Source: Chryseobacterium geocarposphaerae | Lineage (GTDB): Bacteria > Bacteroidota > Bacteroidia > Flavobacteriales > Weeksellaceae | Assembly (NCBI RefSeq): GCF_002797535.1 | Contig: NZ_PGFD01000001.1 | Location: 1,116,001-1,180,000, forward strand | DNA length: 64,000 nt | Reading direction: 5' to 3' | Shown here: positions 33,823 through 43,240 of the stretch, piece after piece | How positions within the stretch are numbered: position 1 is the stretch's first letter | How the letters are laid out: each line of letters opens with the position of its first letter | Program-made: the position numbers and the translations under genes | The notes under the pieces: model-generated | Told to the model about the DNA's origin: nothing | Seen by the model: the letters and a program-made list of their open reading frames with translations, nothing else | Databases searched by the model: none

Positions 33823-34716
33823 CTAATCAATCAGATAATTAAATTCTTTTCTGTATTGTGAAGGACTTTTCCCGGTGTATTCTTTAAATGTTTTATTAAA
33901 GTAACTGAAATTATTAAAGCCGGATTCAAAACAGACGTCAGTAATGCTTAAAGGCTGTTCTGCAAGTAGTTTTAATGAATGGGTAATCCTGTATTCATTC
34001 ACAAACTGGGTAAATGTTTTGTTGGTGATCTTTTTAAAATACCGGCAAAAAGAAGGTACTTTCATATTCGCAAGATCAGAAATCTGCTCCAGACTAATCT
34101 GTTCTTTAAAATGGTCTTTCACGAAATTGAAAATATGGTTAATTCTCTCATTGTCTTCCACCTGGGTCTGAAGGTAATATTTTCCGGCATTTAAAATTCT
34201 GTATTCATTGGTAGAAGCCAGTTCTTCCAGGATTTTCAGGAACCTCATCAGTTTATCCAGCGAAGAGGACTCGTGCATTTCTACAATCTTCTGCCCTATT
34301 TCTTTTTTAATATTTTCAGAAAATACAATCCCTGCTTTTGCCTTTTCCAGCAGAACTGCAATTTTCTGCATTTCGGGTAAAGTCCAGATTTCTTCTCCTA
34401 AAAAATCGGGTTTAAACTGGATTACCATTTCATAATCATTATTGGTATTTTCATTGGTCATTCCGCAGTGCGGAAGATTGCTCCCCATTAAAACCAGATC
34501 ACCGTCTGAAAAATAAGAAATATTACTCCCGATTTGCCTCTTTCCCGAACCACCACACACGAAAATAAGCTCAATTTCAGGATGATAATGCCAAATATGA
34601 GACTTAATATTTTCGTTTTTCAGAAATTTTAAACTCGTAAAACTGCTTCCTATATTAGGTTTTACGGCTTCAAAGGCGGGATGGGAATGCTTCATAACAC
34701 TCGGGATAAAATTCAT
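33823..34716 (-). CDS. AraC-family transcriptional regulator
   Basis: This protein of about 297 residues has an N-terminal cupin (HIWHYHPEIELIFVCGGSGKRQIG, with SDGDLVLMGSNLPHC) that would bind an effector. Two HTHs occur in the C-terminal 100 residues: ISLEQISDLANMKVPSFCRYFKKITNKTFTQFVNEYRI and LSITDVCFESGFNNFSYFNKTFKEYTGKSPSQYR, the AraC signature. The frame begins at 34731 (MLILC). MNFIPSVMKHSHPAF at 34716 is chosen; MKHSHPAF at 34695 is also possible. It lies divergent from an exported-protein gene, a plausible target. Confidence 0.86.
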   Translation of the reverse strand: MNFIPSVMKHSHPAFEAVKPNIGSSFTSLKFLKNENIKSHIWHYHPEIELIFVCGGSGKRQIGSNISYFSDGDLVLMGSNLPHCGMTNENTNNDYEMVIQFKPDFLGEEIWTLPEMQKIAVLLEKAKAGIVFSENIKKEIGQKIVEMHESSSLDKLMRFLKILEELASTNEYRILNAGKYYLQTQVEDNERINHIFNFVKDHFKEQISLEQISDLANMKVPSFCRYFKKITNKTFTQFVNEYRITHSLKLLAEQPLSITDVCFESGFNNFSYFNKTFKEYTGKSPSQYRKEFNYLID

Positions 34717-34814
34717 ACACAAAATTAACAAATAATATTCAAATAATTAATTTAAAGGTTAAAATAGTACATAAATATGAAAATTGTATGGTAGAATGGC
34801 ATTGCTAGCTCATC

Positions 34815-34822
34815 TAAATTTG
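34815..34822 (+). promoter_or_regulatory. -7 box of exported-protein gene
   Basis: TAAATTTG lies 29 bp before the ATG at 34852. A TTG at proper spacing was not found. Confidence 0.4.
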
Positions 34823-34851
34823 CAGTATTAACAAATGAAAAAATAAATAGT

Positions 34852-35448
34852 ATGAAAAAAGTATTTAGATCAGCTTTATTAATAGGTTTTTTATCTATTT
34901 CAGCAAGTATGATGAGTAAAGACAGGGACTTTTCACTTTCATTTGGAAAAACAGAAGCAGAAACTGTAAGATTTGAAGTATCCAATGCAAAAAATGTATC
35001 TGTAGTTATTTACAACGACACTTATGGTGAATTGTTTTCTGAAGATTTAGATTCGGATAAGAACGTTATCAAGTCTTACAATTTTAAAGACCTTGATGCA
35101 GGAATTTATTATTTACTGTTAGAATCTGACCGAAAAATAGAAAAATATAAAATTAAGGTAAGCGCAGACAAAAAGGTTATCATTGATAAAAAACCTGTTG
35201 CGGAAATTATCAAGCCGGAATTTCAGGTAGACGGAAATAAAGTAAAACTGGTTCTATCTGAGTTAAAAAATACAGCAAAAATTTCTGTATCTGACTTGTC
35301 CGGTAATGTATATTATAACTCTACAAAACCGGCAATTGACGGTAAACTGGAAATTACTTTCGATTTAAACCCGAAAACTGCGGATAACTACATCATCAGT
35401 GTGGAAGAAAACGGAAAAGTGTTTAATAAAACAATCAGTCTGAAGTAA
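34852..35448 (+). CDS. Exported protein with two Ig-like/sorting-like modules
   Basis: This 198-residue protein begins with a signal peptide (MKKVFRSALLIGFLSISASMMS). The mature part has two beta-rich modules. Residues 30-105 hold VVIYNDTYGELFSEDL and GIYYLLLESDRKIEKYKIKV; residues 118-198 hold ISVSDLSGNVYYNS and NYIISVEENGKVFNKTISLK. The strand pattern 'G-x-Y-x-x-x-x' followed by K-x-I-x-x is like that of T9SS C-terminal domains, but in a duplicated form and without a large cargo part. No enzyme residue is apparent. It is divergent from the AraC gene. A family name cannot be assigned. Confidence 0.6.
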   Translation: MKKVFRSALLIGFLSISASMMSKDRDFSLSFGKTEAETVRFEVSNAKNVSVVIYNDTYGELFSEDLDSDKNVIKSYNFKDLDAGIYYLLLESDRKIEKYKIKVSADKKVIIDKKPVAEIIKPEFQVDGNKVKLVLSELKNTAKISVSDLSGNVYYNSTKPAIDGKLEITFDLNPKTADNYIISVEENGKVFNKTISLK

Positions 35449-35490
35449 AAAAACTTCTGATAAATATTTTTATATAGTTTAATTTCAAAG

Positions 35491-35532
35491 TCAGATTTTC
35501 CCTGAAAATATCATCGAAAATCTGGCTTTTTT
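35491..35532 (+). terminator. Terminator after exported-protein gene
   Basis: The stem CAGATTTTC / GAAAATCTG with a 14-base loop is followed by a T run. Confidence 0.8.
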
Positions 35533-35691
35533 TCTTTTTGAGAATGCCGTTTTCTATTATTTGTTATCCTTTTGATTTAATTTAGTCCCAAAGCATGCAA
35601 AATAAAATGTAAGCATTTTTCTGCGGATAATATCATATCTCTATTCAATCTTTACGGACATTTAAATCCATTTTTACTAAATTATATTGAC

Positions 35692-35724
35692 AAAAAACCG
35701 TATCATTTCTGATACGGTTTTTAA
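35692..35724 (-). terminator. Terminator of the RND efflux operon
   Basis: The perfect stem AAAAACCGTATCA / TGATACGGTTTTT is followed by T on the minus strand, 23 bp past the permease stop. Confidence 0.88.
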
Positions 35725-35746
35725 GTTAATTAAGGTTGTTATATTT

Positions 35747-38700
35747 TTAGTCTACGTGCTTCGGAGTAAACCCGTCTTCACTTAGTTCTCTGTGTACATA
35801 GTCAGCTTTCATTTCAGCTTCATAGTCTACTTTTTCATGTTTACCCATTCTTCTTAGAATAGAGTCAAATAAAGAGTAAACTACCGGTACAATGATCAGT
35901 GTAAGGAATAATGACGATGTCAAACCACCGATGATTACCCAAGCCAATCCGTTGTTCATCTCCGCTCCTGCTCCTTTTGCAATCGCAATCGGGATCATAC
36001 CGAAGATCATCGCAATCGTAGTCATCAGGATCGGACGAAGACGTGCGTGGTTTGCCTGGATCAAAGCATCATGAGTATTGAATCCTGCTGCTTTTCTCAT
36101 ATTGGCAAAGTCGACAATCATAATCGCGTTCTTCGCTACCAAACCAATCAACATGATCATCCCCAACATCGTAAAGATATTCAGCGAGTTTCCGGTGATG
36201 GCCAAAATTACCATTACCCCGATCAATGCCAATGGAATTGAGAACAATACCACAAACGGATATACGAAAGAATCATATAATGAAACCATTACCAAATAAA
36301 CCAATACGATAGCTGCTAATAATGCAATTCCCAACGTACCGAAACCTTCAGTCTGGTTTTCCATATCTCCACTCCAAATGTAAGTCACACCGGCAGGTTT
36401 TGTTTTCTCATTATCCATAAACATTGCAGCCCATTCGTTTGCAACATCACCTACAGGACGACCTACTACTTTAGATTTTACTTTTACAGAAGGAGCTTTA
36501 TCTCTACGTTCCAACAAACTTGGTCCGGAACCCATTTTTACTTCTGCAAACTGGCTTAATCTAATCTGCTCTCCCTGAGGATTCGTAAACATTAAGTTTC
36601 TTACATCTTCAATCGACTTTCTGTTCGCATCCCCAAAACGGATATTGATATCGTATTCATATTCTCCCGCTCTGAATTTTCCGTCTGTATTTCCACTGAA
36701 TGCAGTCTGCATCGTTTGTCCTACACTGGAAAGATTTAAGCCTAAAGAAGCCATTTTATCTCTGTCAATATTCACCTGAACCTCCGGATTTCCAGAATCC
36801 GTTGATAATTCTGCATCTACTGATCCCGGAACTTTTTTAAGCAATTCAAGAATTCTGTTCGCTTCCTTGTTTGCAGTTTCGTTATCCTGAGCGGTTACTA
36901 CAAGTTCAATCGGTGCATTATCTGCTCCCATTAATCCGATTGGCGCTGTTTTAAATTCAACTCCCGTAAATTTCTCTTCTAATGCTCTTTTGATTCTTGC
37001 AGATTTGATATCCGTACTCTCATTACGAAGAGACTTGTCTACCAAGATTACCTGAATTTCCGATTGATACAAAGTAGCCTGAGCTCCACCAAAACCTGAT
37101 GACTGCTGACCAACTGTTGTAATCATATCTACAACGTCCTTATCATTTCTAAGGTATTTTTCAACCGCTAATGTTACCTGGTTCGTTTTCTCTACCGAAG
37201 CATCTTTTGGTAATTCCATCTGAACAAGGAACTGTCCTCTGTCCATTTTAGGGAAGAATTCACCTCCGATAAATCCTCCTCCAAGTAAACCCATCGTGGT
37301 AACAATAAGCAATACGAAAGTAAAGAATACGGTTAACACTCTTCTCCAAGTATTTTTAAGGCACCATTCTAAGATATTACTGATCCAGTGTGTAAATTTC
37401 TCCAGTTGCTTTTCAAACCAAAGGATGAATTTCTCAAAAGGATTTTTTCCAGTCAAATGAACCAACTTACCAAATCTTGAAGATAACCATGGAATAATGG
37501 TAAATGAAGCCAATAATGATAATAATGTTGCAATAACTACCGTAACACAGAACTGTGCCAAGATATCAGCAACCAATCCCGAACTCATCGCAATTGGTAA
37601 GAATACCACTACAATTACCATCGTGATTGCCGTTACGGTAAATCCAATTTCCGAAGCTCCATCGTATGCTGCACGGATTCTGCTTTTTCCCATCTCCATG
37701 TGTCGGTAAACGTTTTCCAATACCACAATCGCGTCATCCACAAGGATACCTACAACAAGTGACAGCCCCAATAAACTCATCAGGTTCAAGGTATATCCCA
37801 TCAGATACATTCCGATTACGGTAGCAATCAAAGACATCGGGATTGAAACCATTACGATGAATGCGTTTCTGATGTTGTGAAGGAATAATAACATTACTAC
37901 AGCCACCAAAATAATCGCCAGGAATAAGTCGAAAATTACGTGATCTGCCGCTTCAAGCGTAAAGTCAGTAGTATCATCTACAATATTTACCTTAATATCC
38001 TGAACTTTATAATTATCCTGAACCTGACCAATGGTTTTCTTAACTAACTCTGAAACTGACACCGCATTGGCATCCGATTGCTTTTTTACCTGAAGTAAAA
38101 TCGTTGAATGCTGGTTGTATCTTGCTACTTTTTCTACATCTTTCTGGGTATCAAAAACCGTTGCAATATCAGACAAACGAACCTGAGCTCCATTTTTATT
38201 GGAAACAACAAGATTATTCATTTCCTGAACATTTTTATACTTTCCTGAAAGTCTGATCGTAGATCTTGAAGTTCTCGTTTTTAAAGCTCCTGTCGGGAAG
38301 TCTAAGTTTGAAGAAAGAATCGCTTGCTGTACATCTGCAATAGCAACACCATATCCCTGCATTTTCTTTTCATCCAGATTTACCTGAATCTCTCTTTCCT
38401 GACCCCCTACAAGGGTAACCTGAGCAACTCCGTTTACACGGGAGAATATAGGCTCAATTTTTTTATCTAAAAGATCGTAAAGATCCTTGTTATTAAGCTT
38501 ACTACTAGAAATACTCAATGTCATGATCGGTAAATCATCCAATGAGAATTTCTGTAATGAAGGCGGATCCGCATCATCCGGAAGATCTGCTAAAATAGCA
38601 TTTACTTTTCTCTGTGCATCATTCAACGCATAGTTTACATCGGCACCTGTATTCAGCTGAACCATGATTACCGATAAACTTTCGTAAGACGAAGATTCTA

Positions 38701-38938
38701 CCTTTTTCACATTTTCCAAAGAACCAACAGCATCTTCAATTTTTCTGGTCACCGACGTTTCCACCTCGCTCGGTGAAGCTCCCGGATATACCGTAGAAAT
38801 GGTTACCATATTGGTTTCAAACTTCGGAATCAACTCGTACCCCATCATGGAGTAACTTAATAAACCACCCAGCGTAAGTATCGTAAACAATACGATAACC
38901 AGCGATGGCCTTTTAATGGATATTTCTGCTAACTTCAT
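35747..38938 (-). CDS. RND efflux permease (HAE1 family)
   Basis: This 1063-residue inner-membrane proton antiporter has the RND duplicate layout. TM1 (SLVIVLFTILTLGGLLSYSMMG) precedes a porter domain of about 290 residues, then a bundle of five TMs, a second porter domain and a second bundle. GLSLVVGILVDDAIVVLENVYRHME is the TM4 sequence with the two proton-relay Asp. KNAIMIVDFANMRKAAG is the matching repeat in the second half. It expels drugs or other amphiphiles with the adaptor and outer-membrane factor. The gap to the adaptor gene is only 7 bp. Substrate range cannot be read. Confidence 0.95.
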   Translation of the reverse strand: MKLAEISIKRPSLVIVLFTILTLGGLLSYSMMGYELIPKFETNMVTISTVYPGASPSEVETSVTRKIEDAVGSLENVKKVESSSYESLSVIMVQLNTGADVNYALNDAQRKVNAILADLPDDADPPSLQKFSLDDLPIMTLSISSSKLNNKDLYDLLDKKIEPIFSRVNGVAQVTLVGGQEREIQVNLDEKKMQGYGVAIADVQQAILSSNLDFPTGALKTRTSRSTIRLSGKYKNVQEMNNLVVSNKNGAQVRLSDIATVFDTQKDVEKVARYNQHSTILLQVKKQSDANAVSVSELVKKTIGQVQDNYKVQDIKVNIVDDTTDFTLEAADHVIFDLFLAIILVAVVMLLFLHNIRNAFIVMVSIPMSLIATVIGMYLMGYTLNLMSLLGLSLVVGILVDDAIVVLENVYRHMEMGKSRIRAAYDGASEIGFTVTAITMVIVVVFLPIAMSSGLVADILAQFCVTVVIATLLSLLASFTIIPWLSSRFGKLVHLTGKNPFEKFILWFEKQLEKFTHWISNILEWCLKNTWRRVLTVFFTFVLLIVTTMGLLGGGFIGGEFFPKMDRGQFLVQMELPKDASVEKTNQVTLAVEKYLRNDKDVVDMITTVGQQSSGFGGAQATLYQSEIQVILVDKSLRNESTDIKSARIKRALEEKFTGVEFKTAPIGLMGADNAPIELVVTAQDNETANKEANRILELLKKVPGSVDAELSTDSGNPEVQVNIDRDKMASLGLNLSSVGQTMQTAFSGNTDGKFRAGEYEYDINIRFGDANRKSIEDVRNLMFTNPQGEQIRLSQFAEVKMGSGPSLLERRDKAPSVKVKSKVVGRPVGDVANEWAAMFMDNEKTKPAGVTYIWSGDMENQTEGFGTLGIALLAAIVLVYLVMVSLYDSFVYPFVVLFSIPLALIGVMVILAITGNSLNIFTMLGMIMLIGLVAKNAIMIVDFANMRKAAGFNTHDALIQANHARLRPILMTTIAMIFGMIPIAIAKGAGAEMNNGLAWVIIGGLTSSLFLTLIIVPVVYSLFDSILRRMGKHEKVDYEAEMKADYVHRELSEDGFTPKHVD

Positions 38939-38945
38939 CTTCTGC

Positions 38946-40007
38946 TTACTTTACGATATTGATTTTTGAACCGTTATCAAGGTTGATCTGTCCGCTGGTT
39001 ACTACCTGCTCACCACCATTCAATCCGCTTAAGATCTGAACTTTGTCACCGTATACTTTTCCGGTCTGAACTTTAATTAATTTAGCAATTCCGTTATTCA
39101 CAACAAACAATTGTCCTGAACTTACTCCGTTTACGAAAGCTTCCGCCGGAACCGTTAACATATTCTGAGTTTCAGCACCGTGATTTGTTTTGAATGTAGC
39201 TGTTGCATACATCCCCGCTTTAAGATTACCTCTGTTCTGAACTTCAATTTCAACAGGGAAATTTAAAGAGGCATCACTTTTAGGAGCAATGAACGTAATT
39301 CTTCCGCTGAAAGATTCTCCAGGTAAAACATTAACATTAATAGCCACTTCCTGACCTAATGCAATTTTTCCTACCTGACTTTCATCTACCAACACAGAAA
39401 GTTTAAGGGAGTTAATGTTTACAATTTCAAACATTGAAGTTCCAGGAGAAACCACAGTTCCCGGTTCTACCATTTTTTTGTTGATTGTACCACTGATTCC
39501 CGCTCTTACATTAGTATCATTTACTTTAACACTTTGAGCTCTTACTGCAGCCTGAGCATTTTTTAGCTGTAATCTTGAATTATCAAGCTGTTGCTTTGTA
39601 ACACCACCTGTTTTATATGCATTTTCATAACGCTGATTATCGATAATTGCATTTTGTAAATTGTTCTGAGCCTGCGTAACATCTACTTCAATAGCATCTC
39701 TTTTAATGGTTGCTAAAGTTTGCCCTGCCGAAACTCTTGATCCTTCTTTTACCAAAACACTTACAATACGTCCTGAAATTTCTGAGGACTGGTTCATTTC
39801 CTGTTTAGGAAGGAAAGTTCCGTTAGCAGAATAGTCAGTATTAATATTTTCTCTGCCTACTGTTATTACATTGACATTGATCTTATCAACCTGCTTAGCC
39901 ACCTCTTTTACTTCCTGCGTCTGCTTCTCTTTATTGCTGGCAATTTTATAAGCTGCCAAACCTACTAATACCGCCGCGACGATAATATATATTAAAGTTT
40001 TTTTCAT
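38946..40007 (-). CDS. RND efflux periplasmic adaptor
   Basis: This 353-residue membrane-fusion protein has one N-terminal membrane anchor (LIYIIVAAVLVGLAAYKIA). A lipoyl half-motif follows at SGRIVSVLVKEGSRVSAGQTLATI, then a helical hairpin and the second lipoyl half SGTINKKMVEPGTVVSPGTSMFEIVN. The beta-barrel and membrane-proximal domains complete it. It connects the permease to the TolC-type channel. Gaps to its neighbours are 7 and 9 bp, so the three genes are one operon. Confidence 0.94.
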   Translation of the reverse strand: MKKTLIYIIVAAVLVGLAAYKIASNKEKQTQEVKEVAKQVDKINVNVITVGRENINTDYSANGTFLPKQEMNQSSEISGRIVSVLVKEGSRVSAGQTLATIKRDAIEVDVTQAQNNLQNAIIDNQRYENAYKTGGVTKQQLDNSRLQLKNAQAAVRAQSVKVNDTNVRAGISGTINKKMVEPGTVVSPGTSMFEIVNINSLKLSVLVDESQVGKIALGQEVAINVNVLPGESFSGRITFIAPKSDASLNFPVEIEVQNRGNLKAGMYATATFKTNHGAETQNMLTVPAEAFVNGVSSGQLFVVNNGIAKLIKVQTGKVYGDKVQILSGLNGGEQVVTSGQINLDNGSKINIVK

Positions 40008-40016
40008 TTTCGTTTA

Positions 40017-41369
40017 TTATAAGTTTTGTAGTGTGTTTAATTCTCCTTTTGCCTTAATAAGCTTTATTTCGGCCTGTTTATAGTCTAACAAGGCATTTGC
40101 ATAGTTTTGTTTAGCCTGAGTTAATGCGTTTTCTGCATCCAGCAATTCTGTAAGCGTTGCCAAACCGTTTTGATAGTTAGACTGAGTATTTTTCTGAACT
40201 CTTTCTGCCAATGCCACATTATCTTTCATACTGTCGATATTGATCAACGCATTTTCCATATTGGTAATGGCATTTTTATAATCTAAACTTAAGCTTAGCT
40301 GCGTATTCTGAATATCCTGATCTAAATCCTGAATATCGATTTCCGCCTGGTTTATTTTAGCCTTTGTAGCCCCTCCCGTAAAAATAGGGATGCTTACATT
40401 CAAACCGATCGCAGAATAGTCACTCCAAAGAACTCCGTTTTTAAAACCGTTTGTCAGTGGAAATTTACCTCCGTTTGCTCCCCATCCGTAGTTTGCCGTT
40501 AAACTCACTGTAGGATAAAGATATGCCTCGGTAGCTTTTTTATTGAAAACCAAAAGCTCTCTGTTCTTATTTAAAACTTTAAGCTCCATACGCTCATCAA
40601 GGTTTACAGTACTTGCAATAAGCTCAGGTTTTGGCTCAATTGTTTTCTCTTCCAGCTCGATATCCGTACTAACCGGAATTCCCATATAAAATTTCAAAGC
40701 ATTTTTTGAAAGTTCTACTGAGTTGATCAATTGCTGCTTGTTTGAACCAATATTAGTTAGCTGTACATTTGTACGATCCAAATCTATTGGTTTTGCCAAT
40801 CCGTTCTTTACCAAGCTCTGGATTACATTTCTTACTCTCTCCGTATTGGCATAACTCGCTTCAATGGTTTTAAGATTTTCTTCCTGTACAAATACCTGAT
40901 AATAAGCTGTTGCCACATTTTCAATCAATTGCTCATTGGTAAGCTGCGCATTCAGAATATAGAATTCTCTTGTAGATTTTGCAGCTTTTAAACCTGTAAA
41001 TACTCTTTGGTCAAAAATCGCTTGTTGAAGCTGTACAGAAGCCGTAGAATTCCATGGCTGTCCAAGCTGAGCTCTGATCTTCTCTCCTCCAAATTCCAGC
41101 AATGACTCCTGAATAAGAGGATTGTAGGTCAACCCCGCCGTAGCACTTATCTGCGGTAAAGCACCGGCTTTCGCCTCATCAATCTTATATTCGGCTTTTT
41201 TAATCTGTAAAGCAGCCTTTTTCGCCTCCGCTTTGTTCTGAAGTGCCTGTTTTATGGCCTCCTGAAGAGAGATCTGCTGCTGTGCAGATACTGATGAAAA
41301 ACCGAAAATCATACATGCAGCCGCTATTCCTATTTTTAGCTTCCTTGCAGTGATACAATTTCTTTTCAT
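40017..41369 (-). CDS. TolC-family outer-membrane efflux protein
   Basis: This 450-residue protein has a signal peptide (about residues 1-29, ending VSAQ) and two repeats of the outer membrane efflux domain. Each holds long helices, for example ISLQEAIKQALQNKAEAKKAALQIKKA and, near the C-terminus, QSNYQNGLATLTELLDAENALTQAKQNYANALLDYKQAEI, which is the clear TolC signature. Short strands between them form the 12-stranded barrel in the trimer. It is first of the three efflux structural genes and follows tetR by 95 bp. Confidence 0.94.
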   Translation of the reverse strand: MKRNCITARKLKIGIAAACMIFGFSSVSAQQQISLQEAIKQALQNKAEAKKAALQIKKAEYKIDEAKAGALPQISATAGLTYNPLIQESLLEFGGEKIRAQLGQPWNSTASVQLQQAIFDQRVFTGLKAAKSTREFYILNAQLTNEQLIENVATAYYQVFVQEENLKTIEASYANTERVRNVIQSLVKNGLAKPIDLDRTNVQLTNIGSNKQQLINSVELSKNALKFYMGIPVSTDIELEEKTIEPKPELIASTVNLDERMELKVLNKNRELLVFNKKATEAYLYPTVSLTANYGWGANGGKFPLTNGFKNGVLWSDYSAIGLNVSIPIFTGGATKAKINQAEIDIQDLDQDIQNTQLSLSLDYKNAITNMENALINIDSMKDNVALAERVQKNTQSNYQNGLATLTELLDAENALTQAKQNYANALLDYKQAEIKLIKAKGELNTLQNL

Positions 41370-41464
41370 AATTTTATACTCGTTTATTTTTTAATGTAAT
41401 TGCTTTATCTTGAATGTTTTTATTTCTAAAGGACGAATCATTTCTTAAAATACTTTAACATTTT

Positions 41465-42058
41465 TTAATTTTTAAACAACATATTCAAAATAATCTCCTT
41501 TCGCTCAGAAATAATCTTATCAAATTCTTCATCGCTAATCATTAAATTTTCCATCAATAAGGGCCTTACAGCACTTGGAAAAACCAACAGGGAAATCATA
41601 TTAAGGACAAACTGGATAGGTTCCATTTTTTCGATATTTCCCAATTCCATTTCGGTTTCGATATCTTTGTAAAGCTTGCGAAGCTCATCTTCTTCAATAT
41701 CTTTTTTGTGACAGTTTCCTTTATTGATCTGCGACACAATATAGGTTTCCAGATATGGATACTGAAGGCTTGTTGATAGGCTCCCTTCTATAAACTGACC
41801 GATCTTTTCTTTGAAAGGCAGATCAGAATTCATGATAATTTCAGATTTTTCGTGTTCTACTTTCTGCGCTTCATCAAAAATAATCTGAATCAGATTATCT
41901 CTGGAACGGAAATAATAATTAATAAGCGTTCTATTGACACCCGCTGCATCAGCAATTTCCTGAGTAGTGGCGTCAAACTTCCCTTTCACAAAGAATAAAT
42001 TCTTCGTTGTTTCTTTGATCAATTCTTGTGTTTGGTCTTTTTTAGCTTGATTTGACAT
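41465..42058 (-). CDS. TetR/AcrR-family repressor
   Basis: This 197-residue regulator has an N-terminal TetR HTH: LIKETTKNLFFVKGKFDATTQEIADAAGVNRTLINYYFRSRDNLIQIIFDEA. The LINYYF recognition helix is a textbook TetR pattern. The remaining helices form the ligand-binding domain. It heads the tolC-MFP-RND genes, so it very probably represses its own efflux operon, released by an efflux substrate. Repeated TTAAACAAATTTGT sites lie upstream around its promoter. The 95-bp gap to tolC holds no clear terminator. Confidence 0.92.
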   Translation of the reverse strand: MSNQAKKDQTQELIKETTKNLFFVKGKFDATTQEIADAAGVNRTLINYYFRSRDNLIQIIFDEAQKVEHEKSEIIMNSDLPFKEKIGQFIEGSLSTSLQYPYLETYIVSQINKGNCHKKDIEEDELRKLYKDIETEMELGNIEKMEPIQFVLNMISLLVFPSAVRPLLMENLMISDEEFDKIISERKEIILNMLFKN

Positions 42059-42060
42059 TT

Positions 42061-42140
42061 TTGTTAAACAAATTTGTGCAAATATAAATCAATCACTTGT
42101 TTTGACAAAATTGTTAAACAAAAAAATTAAACAAATTTGT
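42061..42140. promoter_or_regulatory. Operator array for the TetR/efflux operon
   Basis: TTAAACAAATTTGT occurs at 42064-42077 and 42127-42140; each contains the perfect palindrome ACAAATTTGT. TTTTGACAAAA (42100-42110) is another palindrome, and a further TTGTTAAACAAA lies at 42111-42122. Together they flank the promoter, as expected for a repressor binding on both sides. Confidence 0.55.
42079..42108 (-). promoter_or_regulatory. Promoter of the TetR/efflux operon
   Basis: On the minus strand TTG (42106-42108) and TATATTTG (42079-42086) match the Bacteroidetes -33 and -7 elements with a 19-bp spacer, the best-fitting promoter in the window. The start would lie near 42072, inside an operator copy. 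Confidence 0.65.
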
Positions 42141-42205
42141 ATGATTTGCATCATATTTTTATTTGCATCATATTTTTAAAAGGAACACCTGAAGAATAGA
42201 AAAAT

Positions 42206-42238
42206 AAAAGCGGGCAGAAATTCTGCCCGCTTTTATTT
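42206..42238 (-). terminator. Terminator after CvfB gene
   Basis: The perfect stem AAAAGCGGGCAGAA / TTCTGCCCGCTTTT is followed by T-rich DNA on the minus strand, 17 bp past the stop. Confidence 0.9.
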
Positions 42239-42254
42239 TTTACGCTATATTTAA

Positions 42255-43079
42255 TTAAAGTAATTTAATTTTATCCTCTTCAATATCGATAATCTTATCT
42301 TTATACAATCCTCCAATTGCCTTTTTGAAATTCTTTTTACTCATCTGAACCTCCTCTTTAATCTCTTCGGGAGTAGACTTATCCGAAAGATAAAGCAATC
42401 CATAGTTTTCTTCTAATTTGTCTAAAATTTTCTTTTTAAACTCATCTATATTTTCAAAACCCTGAGGCTGTAAAGAAACATCAATTTTTCCGTCTTCCCT
42501 GATTTCTTTAATATATCCTGATTCTTCAGATAAAGGATATAATTTTTTGAAAACATCCGAACTGTAGATTAATCCGATATACTTTTTATTGATAACCACA
42601 TTCCAGCCCAGTTCACTTTCATTCATCATGATCAGATCAACCTTATCTCCTTTTTTAAAAGGCAAATCCTGATACTGAGGGTTTCTCTTGAATTTTGTTG
42701 TTCCTGTAATTAAATCCAGATCTTCATCTACATAAATGTAAACTAAATATCTTTTGCCTTCAACAATTTTAGTTTTTTGCTGTTTGTAAGGAATGAACAG
42801 ATCTTTGATGATTCCCCAATCCATAAAAGCGCCACTTGGCAGACTTTGTACACAACTCATTACTGCAAACTCTCCAACTTCAGCCAGAGGAATTTCTGTA
42901 GTTGCTTTCAGTTTATGGTCGTCCTGATAAACGAAAACCTCCATTTCATCACCAATTTCTTTTTCATCCTGAACAAAAATTTTAGGTAAAAAAGCTTTTT
43001 CACCAGATTCATCCGTTAGGATCCATCCTGAATTGTTTTTGTCTGAAATTTTTAAAGTCTGAGTTTTTCCGGGTTGCAT
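42255..43079 (-). CDS. CvfB-family S1-like RNA-binding protein
   Basis: This 274-residue cytoplasmic protein matches the CvfB (YitL) family: several S1-like OB domains plus a C-terminal winged helix. The first S1 region holds the PLAEVGEFAVMSCVQSLPSGAFMDWGIIKDLFIPYKQQ segment, the family signature for 'G-A-F-x-D-W-G-L-x-K-D-L-F-V-P'. The second repeat is GWNVVINKKYIGLIYSSDVFK. The tail is YGLLYLSDKSTPEEIKEEVQMSKKNFKKAIGGLYKDKII, which fits the winged helix. It is thought to act in RNA-level regulation; in staphylococci it affects virulence genes. Role here is unknown. Confidence 0.88.
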   Translation of the reverse strand: MQPGKTQTLKISDKNNSGWILTDESGEKAFLPKIFVQDEKEIGDEMEVFVYQDDHKLKATTEIPLAEVGEFAVMSCVQSLPSGAFMDWGIIKDLFIPYKQQKTKIVEGKRYLVYIYVDEDLDLITGTTKFKRNPQYQDLPFKKGDKVDLIMMNESELGWNVVINKKYIGLIYSSDVFKKLYPLSEESGYIKEIREDGKIDVSLQPQGFENIDEFKKKILDKLEENYGLLYLSDKSTPEEIKEEVQMSKKNFKKAIGGLYKDKIIDIEEDKIKLL

Positions 43080-43240
43080 GTATGATAAAATTAGCTCACA
43101 AAGGTACGGAAATTTGAGTATTTTAATCTATTTATAATTCATAGGCGTTACAGATATCTTCAATAAGCTGTTTTAAAAGTTAATTTCAAAAAAATAACAC
43201 TTGTAAGGAAAAATAATCCTAGTTTTATAAAAATATCAAT

